A stretch of DNA of 23,670 nucleotides, taken from Bacteroidia bacterium. Its GTDB lineage: Bacteria; Bacteroidota; Bacteroidia; Bacteroidales; BM520. The position numbers and the translations under genes are program-made. Where the stretch lies: the NCBI GenBank assembly GCA_009930445.1, contig RZYD01000011.1, positions 1 to 23,670 of the forward strand, in the 5' to 3' direction. Position 1 is the first letter of the stretch; the number at the start of each line of letters is the position of its first letter. Of the stretch, positions 16,099-21,490 are shown piece after piece. A model generated the notes under the pieces. That model saw nothing but the letters and a program-made list of their open reading frames with translations. It was not told the DNA's origin and searched no databases.

Positions 16099-16129
16099 CA
16101 AATGTAGCCTATTTCCATGGAGTGAAAAA
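16099..16129 (-). promoter_or_regulatory. Promoter of the AOR gene
   Basis: TACATTTG on the minus strand (16106-16099) is an exact TAnnTTTG element, with a T-tract (16129-16125) at the -33 position. The transcription start would lie near 16092, giving a leader of about 32 nt to the ATG at 16060. The overlap with the alternative GTG start argues against that start. Confidence 0.65.
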
Positions 16130-16144
16130 GAGATATTGTTAAAA

Positions 16145-16177
16145 ATTACGATATGAAAAATCATTCATATCGGTAAT
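16145..16177. promoter_or_regulatory. Palindromic, ModE-like operator upstream of AOR
   Basis: CGATATGAA (16149-16157) and TTCATATCG (16164-16172) form a perfect 9-bp inverted repeat around a 6-nt spacer. The arms extend to ATTAC and GGTAAT with a one-base bulge. The E. coli modA operator, as I recall it, has the same 9-N6-9 layout with half-site CGTTATGTA, which matches 7 of 9 positions here. The centre is about 70 bp upstream of the predicted AOR start, a usual distance for an activator. The next gene upstream encodes a ModE-type HTH protein. Confidence 0.6.
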
Positions 16178-16222
16178 ATGCAAAATTTTACCAAAGAATC
16201 ATTTGCTTGCAGGTGGAGTAAG

Positions 16223-16249
16223 AAAAGCAGAAAAATTTCCCTTGCTTTT
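16223..16249 (-). terminator. Terminator-like hairpin behind the ModE-type gene
   Basis: On the minus strand AAAAGCA (16249-16243) pairs with TGCTTTT (16229-16223), and the inner bases can extend the stem through G-T and A-T pairs. It lies 5 nt past the stop codon and its 3' arm ends in T residues. It would separate the regulator transcript from AOR, in keeping with a separate AOR promoter. Confidence 0.55.
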
Positions 16250-16253
16250 TCGT

Positions 16254-16631
16254 TTACTGTTCCAGCAATGATGAATGCAACGCATTAATTGTATCCTGTA
16301 GTTTTAGAAATTCCTTGTCCATCAGGTCGTCGACGGTATGATGAAAGTGATCGAAGGCTTTCACCAGTTGTTTTCCTTCCGGGGTCAGGCAGGTACTTCC
16401 TCCTTCTTTTCCACCCCGGGTTTTTTCCAGAAGCGGAAAACCGAGCATTTTTTCAATTTTTTTCAGATCACCCCAGGTTCTGCGATAGGTTATTCCCAGC
16501 GCTTCTGTTGCAGCCATGAGGGATCCCTGCTGATCAATGGCTTTCAGAATTTTCCACTTCCCGTCGCCCATAATTCCTTTTTTGTCGCTGGTTTCAATCC
16601 AGATTTTGTAGTTCAGCGTTAGTTTTTTCAT
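16254..16631 (-). CDS. ModE-type winged-helix regulator without molybdate-binding domain
   Basis: This 125-residue protein corresponds to the N-terminal DNA-binding domain of ModE: GKWKILKAIDQQGSLMAATEALGITYRRTWGDLKKIEKMLGFPLLEKTRGGKEGGSTCLTPEGKQLVKAFDHF. The helix-turn-helix is around residues 25-60, and RGGKEGGSTCLTPEG is the wing of this LysR-like family. Full ModE is about 260 residues with two C-terminal MOP domains that bind molybdate or tungstate. Here the protein stops after a helical tail, so a metal sensor is absent or supplied in trans. A strong Shine-Dalgarno AAGGAG precedes the ATG, unusual in this window. The next gene on the strand is AOR, a molybdopterin/tungstopterin enzyme, with a ModE-like palindrome between, so regulation of AOR is a reasonable inference. 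Confidence 0.9.
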   Translation of the reverse strand: MKKLTLNYKIWIETSDKKGIMGDGKWKILKAIDQQGSLMAATEALGITYRRTWGDLKKIEKMLGFPLLEKTRGGKEGGSTCLTPEGKQLVKAFDHFHHTVDDLMDKEFLKLQDTINALHSSLLEQ

Positions 16632-16655
16632 TCCGTCTCCTTGCTGTGTTTGTTA

Positions 16656-16683
16656 CAAAGATAGTGAAATGATTTATTTGCAA
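16656..16683 (-). promoter_or_regulatory. Promoter of the ModE-type regulator
   Basis: TATCTTTG on the minus strand (16663-16656) is an exact TAnnTTTG element. TTG at 16683-16681 lies 17 bp upstream, shorter than the usual 19-21 bp. The leader would be about 18 nt and contains the AAGGAG ribosome-binding site. Confidence 0.55.
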
Positions 16684-16695
16684 CGGGAGTTGAAT

Positions 16696-16977
16696 CTATT
16701 CATAAAGGCAACGGTAACTTGTGTCGCCTTCGGTTTTTACCTTAAAGGTTTGATTTTTTTCCACTTTGAAGGTTTCAAAGGGCTGATAGGTTTTCCATTG
16801 GGTTTCACCAGGCAGTTGTACCCACATTATGCCGGAGGTTACGGTCATGTACTCGATGGTAGACGTGCCAAATTCATATTCACCCTTTGCCATAACACCA
16901 ATGGTGGCACGGCCATTTTCGGTTTTAAACGCAAGTGATTTTACGTTCCCGTCGAAATATTCGTTGACTGAAAACAT
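16696..16977 (-). CDS. ppnP: Pyrimidine/purine nucleoside phosphorylase PpnP
   Basis: The 93-residue protein is a compact cupin of the DUF1255/YaiE family: MFSVNEYFDGNVKSLAF, ATIGVMAKGEYEFGTSTIEYMTVTSG, MWVQLPGETQWKTYQPFETFKVEKNQTFKVKT and SYRCLYE. E. coli PpnP has 94 residues and phosphorolyses a wide range of nucleosides to free base and ribose-1-phosphate. Length and motifs match throughout, so this is a complete cytosolic enzyme of nucleoside salvage. The start codon lies only 18 nt after the hairpin that ends the upstream TPR gene, and no TAnnTTTG element fits in that space. Expression may depend on read-through past that hairpin. There is no functional link visible to the neighbouring regulator. 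Confidence 0.95.
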   Translation of the reverse strand: MFSVNEYFDGNVKSLAFKTENGRATIGVMAKGEYEFGTSTIEYMTVTSGIMWVQLPGETQWKTYQPFETFKVEKNQTFKVKTEGDTSYRCLYE

Positions 16978-16992
16978 ACTCTTTTTTTTAGT

Positions 16993-17031
16993 AAAAATCC
17001 CGTTAAGAAAAAAATATCCTTAGCGGGATTT
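16993..17031 (-). terminator. Terminator/attenuator between the TPR gene and ppnP
   Basis: On the minus strand AAATCCCGCTAAG (17031-17019) pairs with CTTAACGGGATTT (17007-16995) over 13 bp with one G-T wobble, loop 11 nt, followed by T residues to 16993. It is a strong intrinsic terminator 20 nt past the TPR stop codon. Confidence 0.8.
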
Positions 17032-17051
17032 AAGGTTATTCTATTTGTTAA

Positions 17052-18029
17052 TTATTGGCATTTAAGTACTTCTTTTACTTTATATTCAGCTTCAGCCTTG
17101 AAGTTGCCGAAAGCGGCCTGATTATATTCTTCACAAGCTGCCGTGGTATTGCCGTTTCCTTCGTGTGCTTTACCCATTTCCAAATGAATGCCTGCCTGGG
17201 TTTCCTGCGCGCTGTCCGAGAACCCAAGTGCCTGAGTTGCGGCTGTAAGGGCATTGTCGTATTGTGAAAGATTATTATAGGCTACGGCCATAAAATAATA
17301 GGCCGGACCATATTTATCATCGTATTTAAGCACATGTTCGCCTTGCGTAATTGCATCGGAATAATTTTTTGCTTCAATAGCCGATTGGATCTTTCCGACA
17401 TAAAAACTTCTCCCGATTTTAATGGCATTCATTGCGGTTTTTTCGTCGTTCTCTTCCCGGGCATATTTTATGGCATTCAGCAGCGATTCGTCCATGTTTT
17501 TGTCGTCGTTCATCTCTTTGTATGTCATGCCTTTGTATAAATATACTTTGCCGGCTCTGGGATTGTAGGACAGCGCCTCATCAAAAGTCGAAATGGCATT
17601 TTCAAAATCTTCCTTTTTGGTTTTCTGATAACCCATCGATCCAAGTATGGTGGCAATGTATTTATTACTTCCGTCGATCACTTTTTGGTCATTTACCGGT
17701 TTTGCATTTTTTAATGCTTCTTTTAACAGGTCAAGCCCCTGGGTTACTTTTTTGTTTTTTACCAAATCTAACCCATAATAATATTGTGCCTGAGGAAGTT
17801 GTTTCTCAATATTTGCCTTTAGGTTATAGGCATCCATACCGATAATTTTGCACATCCCAAGGGCTTCTTCGTATTTTGTAATGGCAACATCGAAATTTTT
17901 TGCTTTCAATGCTTCATTTCCTTCGTTAAATACTGATCCCGCTGCATTCAGGTCTTCCTGAGCAAAAATCATGGAGGTACTTAACATTACAAGGGTCAGT
18001 AGAATTGTTAATCTGCTGAAAATCTTCAT
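17052..18029 (-). CDS. Exported tetratricopeptide-repeat protein
   Basis: The predicted 325-residue protein begins MKIFSRLTILLTLVMLSTSMIFAQ, a signal peptide with cleavage expected after AQ. The rest is helical TPR repeats: VFNEGNEALKAKNFDVAITKYEEALGM, YIATILGSMGYQKTKKEDFENAISTFDEALSYNPRAGKVYLYKGMTYKEM, IEAKNYSDAITQGEHVLKYDDKYGPAYYFMAVAYNNLSQYDNALTAATQAL and a final helical pair near LEMGKAHEGNGNTTAACEEYNQA. There are about five to six units. Such proteins scaffold other envelope proteins; the partner is unknown. The frame continues to an ATG at 18092, but a promoter-like element TACTTTTA (18099-18092, one base off TAnnTTTG) covers that position and the signal peptide starts at 18029. A strong terminator follows. 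Confidence 0.9.
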   Translation of the reverse strand: MKIFSRLTILLTLVMLSTSMIFAQEDLNAAGSVFNEGNEALKAKNFDVAITKYEEALGMCKIIGMDAYNLKANIEKQLPQAQYYYGLDLVKNKKVTQGLDLLKEALKNAKPVNDQKVIDGSNKYIATILGSMGYQKTKKEDFENAISTFDEALSYNPRAGKVYLYKGMTYKEMNDDKNMDESLLNAIKYAREENDEKTAMNAIKIGRSFYVGKIQSAIEAKNYSDAITQGEHVLKYDDKYGPAYYFMAVAYNNLSQYDNALTAATQALGFSDSAQETQAGIHLEMGKAHEGNGNTTAACEEYNQAAFGNFKAEAEYKVKEVLKCQ

Positions 18030-18092
18030 TTTAGTTTTTTTTGTTTGACTTCTATCGTGTTTTTCTGAAGAGAAAATAATTTCCCGGGGCAT

Positions 18093-18502
18093 AAAAGTAA
18101 AAAAATCGTTTTACACTCAATCAAAAACAATGCTAAAATTTCATAAAATTTCATAATTGTCCGATAAATATTGAATTTGTCCGGATTCTTGAGCTGAGAT
18201 TCCTTAATTTGTTTGGAATTCTGACTACTTAGTTTTTAATGGATGGGGTTTGTTGGAGCAAAAGCCCAAACAAACCCTATCCAAAGAAGAAAACCACGAA
18301 ATCCCTGTCCTTTTTAGCAAAGGAAGAAATCACGAAAGTTTTATCGAAAAATAGTGATAAAAATTGTATTTGTAACAGTTCCGGTGGTTCTTTTCTTTTG
18401 TTGGATACCCAGTGGTGTAAAAGTGAAATGCCTTCAATCGTTGAACAATCAATACCCGAACCTGTTCTTATGGTAGGTTAATAAACAGCTAAAAATTATT
18501 TT
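18093..18502. other. 410-nt gap between the divergent TPR and pruA genes
   Basis: No gene is convincingly supported here. The left end holds the TPR gene's promoter-like element on the minus strand. AAAATTTCAT occurs twice in tandem (18135-18154). On the plus strand only imperfect -7 elements are present, all with the second base wrong: TGAATTTG (18171-18178), TTAATTTG (18204-18211) and TGTATTTG (18366-18373 region). A strong hairpin lies at 18241-18282 and is listed separately. If pruA is transcribed from the element near 18204, its leader is about 285 nt long, unusual compared with the 2-35 nt leaders of other genes in the window. Confidence 0.5.
18241..18282 (+). promoter_or_regulatory. 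Long inverted repeat/hairpin upstream of pruA
   Basis: GGATGGGGTTTGTT (18241-18254) pairs with AACAAACCCTATCC (18269-18282) over 14 bp, with one G-T wobble in RNA; a further two G-C pairs can form inside, leaving a loop of about 9 nt. No T-run follows, so it is not an intrinsic terminator. It lies 220 nt before the pruA start codon, as a leader structure if transcription starts upstream, or as a DNA operator. Its role is unknown. Confidence 0.55.
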
Positions 18503-20140
18503 ATGAATAATGCCCTATTTAATTTTGCGCGGCCTAAAAATGAGCCGGTTCGCGCTTATGATCCTTGTTCATCTGACAGGGATATATTAAAACGAGAACT
18601 TAACCGTCTGAGCGCTGAGGTGACAGATATTCCGCTGATTATTGGCGGGAAGGAGATCAGGACAGGGAATACGGGAACAGTGGTGATGCCCCATGATCAC
18701 AGCCATGTTCTTGCTACCTACCACAAAGCAGGTGACAAGGAGGTACACATGGCCATTGAGGCTGCCCTGGATGCCCGGAAGGCCTGGGCTGAAACTTCAT
18801 GGATTGAGCGGGTATCGGTTACGCTGAAAGTGGCGGAATTAATTGAAAAAAAGTACCGCCATACCCTGAATGCGGTGACTATGCTGGGTCAAAGTAAGAA
18901 TGTTTTTCAGGCTGAAATTGATGCCTCCTGCGAAACAATTGATTTTTTGCGTTTTAACGCACATTATGTGACCCAACTCTACAACGACCAACCCGTTTCG
19001 GAGAGTGGAATTGTGAATCGTATTGAATACCGGCCATTGGAAGGGTTTGTATTTTCTCTCACTCCTTTTAATTTCACGTCAATTGCGGCCAACTTAAATT
19101 TGGCTCCTGTGCTTATGGGGAATGTAACCATCTGGAAGCCAGCTACAACTGCTCTTTTATCGAATTATTTTTTGATGAAAATTTTTATGGAGGCCGGGGT
19201 GCCGGCCGGGGTGATCAATTTTTTGCCCGGACAGGGGGCACGCATTGGTGCTGCAATTCTTTCGCATCCCATGCTGGCCGGAATTCATTTTACCGGATCG
19301 ACAAGTACATTTAATCATTTATGGAAAACTGTAGGCGAAAATCTTGAAATATTTCGTTCCTATCCAAAGTTAGTCGGAGAAACCGGCGGTAAGGATTTTG
19401 TTGTGGTACATTCCAGCGCCGATGCCGTGGAAGTCGCTACTGCGTTGGTGCGTGGTGCTTTTGAATATCAGGGGCAGAAGTGTTCTGCGGCTTCCCGCGC
19501 TTATATCCCCGAAAGCCTGTGGCCTGCTGTTCATGCCACAATGAAAAAGATGATGGATGAAATTCATTGGGGTGATCCGGTGAATTTTGGGAATTTTATG
19601 AATGCCGTAATTGATGAACCGGCATTCGATCGTATTCTAAAGTACATTGAATTAGCCCGTTCGGATAAGAATACATCGATCATTTTTGGAGGGCATGGCG
19701 ATAAGCAGAAGGGGTATTTTATTGAACCTACGGTTATTAAAGTTGCTGATCCCCATTTTATTACTATGGAAGAAGAAATATTCGGCCCGGTCTTAACCGT
19801 TTATGTATATCCTGATACGAACTATGATGCGATGCTTGAACTGGTAGATAACACTTCTCCGTATGCATTGACGGGGTCAGTTTTTGCCAGCGACCGTAAA
19901 GTTTTGGCGAATACTTGTGCACGACTTCGGTATGCTGCCGGTAATTTTTATTACAACGATAAGCCAACGGGTGCTGTGGTTGGGCAACAACCCTTTGGTG
20001 GTGCAAGAGCCTCAGGTACAAACGATAAAGCAGGAAGTGTGCTTAACCTCATTCGCTGGACTTCTCCAAGAACTATTAAAGAGACGTTGATTCCTCCGGG
20101 AGATTTTAAATATCCTTTTATGAATGAAACCTGCGGCTAA
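18503..20140 (+). CDS. pruA: L-glutamate gamma-semialdehyde (1-pyrroline-5-carboxylate) dehydrogenase
   Basis: The 545-residue aldehyde dehydrogenase performs the second step of proline breakdown, oxidising glutamate semialdehyde (from 1-pyrroline-5-carboxylate) to glutamate with NAD+. The N-terminus NALFNFARPKNEPVRAYDPCS is typical of the stand-alone, ALDH4A1-like P5C dehydrogenases. NAD-binding landmarks are SLTPFNFTSIAANLNLAPVLMGNVTIWKPA and FTGST; catalytic residues are Glu293 in GETGGKDF and nucleophile Cys327 in FEYQGQKCSAASR. EEIFGPVLTVYVY and QQPFGGARASGTNDKAGS follow. Length matches the family (about 543). No proline dehydrogenase gene lies in the window, so the partner enzyme must be elsewhere. 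There is no Shine-Dalgarno sequence. It converges with the next gene with only 4 nt between stop codons and no terminator visible. Confidence 0.97.
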   Translation: MNNALFNFARPKNEPVRAYDPCSSDRDILKRELNRLSAEVTDIPLIIGGKEIRTGNTGTVVMPHDHSHVLATYHKAGDKEVHMAIEAALDARKAWAETSWIERVSVTLKVAELIEKKYRHTLNAVTMLGQSKNVFQAEIDASCETIDFLRFNAHYVTQLYNDQPVSESGIVNRIEYRPLEGFVFSLTPFNFTSIAANLNLAPVLMGNVTIWKPATTALLSNYFLMKIFMEAGVPAGVINFLPGQGARIGAAILSHPMLAGIHFTGSTSTFNHLWKTVGENLEIFRSYPKLVGETGGKDFVVVHSSADAVEVATALVRGAFEYQGQKCSAASRAYIPESLWPAVHATMKKMMDEIHWGDPVNFGNFMNAVIDEPAFDRILKYIELARSDKNTSIIFGGHGDKQKGYFIEPTVIKVADPHFITMEEEIFGPVLTVYVYPDTNYDAMLELVDNTSPYALTGSVFASDRKVLANTCARLRYAAGNFYYNDKPTGAVVGQQPFGGARASGTNDKAGSVLNLIRWTSPRTIKETLIPPGDFKYPFMNETCG

Positions 20141-20144
20141 CGGG

Positions 20145-21398
20145 TTATTCGTTCAGTAATTCTTCGACAAACGCCCTGAGTTCCATTACAAGGGTTTCAT
20201 AATGTTGTCCCGTGCCCAGCCCCATGAAGCCAGTGTAAATTTTGACAATTTCGCCCTGGCGGTTGATAAAAAGGGTGGTAGGATAGGAAACTATGTTGTT
20301 TAACATGGGCAGTACTTTATTTGCTTCCTCTTTTGCCGATTCTCCGGCCCAGAGCACGTTGTAACCGATTGCATACTGCCGGATTAGCCGACGGATATTT
20401 TTATTTACTATGGTCGAATCGTTTGATTTTTCGAAAGCCAGTGCAATGATCTCCAGTCCTTTCGATGCATAATCATGGTAAAGCTGTGCATATAACGCCG
20501 TTTCATCCATACAGTTGGGGCACCAGGTTCCCATGATTTGTACCAATACTACTTTGTTTTTATATTTCTCATCTGACAAACATACGGGCTTACCGTTAAG
20601 ATCCGGGAAGCAAAAGGCCATACCTTCGTATCCGGGCTTAAGATAGGTCAGTTTTTCAGGGTCGCGCAACGCTGCGAAAGGATTTTTATAACCCATCCAT
20701 TGCGTTTTCCAATGCTTTCCGCTGTAGAACGTCCCGTGAAGGCTGTAGTCGTCTCTGATTTTTGCTGTAAACAGGAAAGCATGTGAGCCATCAAATCCTG
20801 ATAATAGAAACTCATCCCCGCGGATATTCCCTTCCAGATATCGGAAATCGCCGGTTTCGGTCAGAAAAGTTCCTTTTATCTTATTTCCGTTTTGTGTGAA
20901 TTCACCGATAGCATTCCAGCTGTCTTCTGTTTCGGGCCCAAAGGTTACTTGCCATTTTCCTGAAAGATCAGCTTCGGGAGTTTCGTTCCCGTAAAGCGGG
21001 AATCGTTCGGTTATACCAAAATCTGCATAAAAGGGAATGGAATAGTCTTTTCCGCGCATATAATTCATCCATACCCCGGTCATTTTGTCGCCCTCAATTC
21101 TGGCTTTGAACTCTGTATCAAACAGCGGTGTGCGCATAAAAATACTGTCTTTCACCATCCAAATACTGTCAAGTAGGATTTTCTCTTCTGCATTGCGTAT
21201 TTCCCCTACGATGGCGTCAGAATCATTTCTTACGATATTGATAAAGAAGGGTAGAATATGTGCTGGATTTTTTTCATCAATAGCGAGGTAGCAGCGCCAT
21301 ATCCCGGTTTTAAGCACCGTGGTTTTTGGTGTGCATCCATAGAAAAACAAAAGGATCGCGAGAAAAAGAAGCAGACGTAAATGAATATATCGACCCAT
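20145..21398 (-). CDS. TlpA-like thioredoxin-fold lipoprotein
   Basis: A 417-residue lipoprotein: MGRYIHLRLLLFLAILLFFYGC puts the lipidated Cys at 22. Residues about 30-240 are beta-rich with two related stretches (IWRCYLAI...IVGEIRN; GKWQVTFG...IKGTFLTETGDFRYLEGNI), resembling the N-terminal part of many Bacteroidota TlpA proteins. The C-terminal thioredoxin domain (about 255-417) has GTWCPNCMDE, active-site cysteines 293 and 296, and the cis-proline in SYPTTLFI. WCxNC centres of this family reduce disulfides in the periplasm, for instance during cytochrome c maturation; the actual substrate is unknown. The transcript is short, starting about 8 nt upstream. Its promoter abuts the terminator of the next gene. 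The stop codon is 4 nt from that of pruA, convergent. Confidence 0.93.
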   Translation of the reverse strand: MGRYIHLRLLLFLAILLFFYGCTPKTTVLKTGIWRCYLAIDEKNPAHILPFFINIVRNDSDAIVGEIRNAEEKILLDSIWMVKDSIFMRTPLFDTEFKARIEGDKMTGVWMNYMRGKDYSIPFYADFGITERFPLYGNETPEADLSGKWQVTFGPETEDSWNAIGEFTQNGNKIKGTFLTETGDFRYLEGNIRGDEFLLSGFDGSHAFLFTAKIRDDYSLHGTFYSGKHWKTQWMGYKNPFAALRDPEKLTYLKPGYEGMAFCFPDLNGKPVCLSDEKYKNKVVLVQIMGTWCPNCMDETALYAQLYHDYASKGLEIIALAFEKSNDSTIVNKNIRRLIRQYAIGYNVLWAGESAKEEANKVLPMLNNIVSYPTTLFINRQGEIVKIYTGFMGLGTGQHYETLVMELRAFVEELLNE

Positions 21399-21411
21399 AT
21401 TTTTTTGTTTT

Positions 21412-21419
21412 CAAAAATA
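21412..21419 (-). promoter_or_regulatory. Promoter -7 element of the TlpA-like gene
   Basis: TATTTTTG (21419-21412, minus strand) matches TAnnTTTG. The -33 region overlaps the T-tract of the neighbouring terminator, so no separate TTTG can be identified. The transcription start falls near 21406, leaving a very short leader before the ATG at 21398. Confidence 0.6.
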
Positions 21420-21434
21420 CATTTTTCTCGACCG

Positions 21435-21471
21435 AAAAAAAAACGCAGTCAGTCATTGACTACGTTTTTTT
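21435..21471. terminator. Bidirectional terminator downstream of the T9SS protein gene
   Basis: AAAAAAACG (21437-21445) pairs with CGTTTTTTT (21463-21471); after a single C/A mismatch AGTCA pairs with TGACT around a 5-nt loop. The minus strand continues into a nine-base T-run. It lies 20 nt past the stop codon at 21491. Confidence 0.8.
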
Positions 21472-21490
21472 ATATGCGGGGATAATTTTC

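Noticed and set aside
16061..16099. An N-terminal extension of AOR starting at GTG 16099.
   Set aside because: The exact promoter element TACATTTG overlaps this codon, so the transcript should begin downstream of it.
18135..18154. A tandem copy of AAAATTTCAT, considered as an iteron or regulator-binding site.
   Set aside because: Only two copies in a very A/T-rich stretch, with no replication or phage genes nearby.
18239..18481. An 80-codon plus-strand reading frame ending 21 nt before pruA.
   Set aside because: Its sequence is rich in K and S with no recognisable domain, it starts inside the long hairpin arm, and no promoter or ribosome-binding site precedes it. It is more likely leader sequence.
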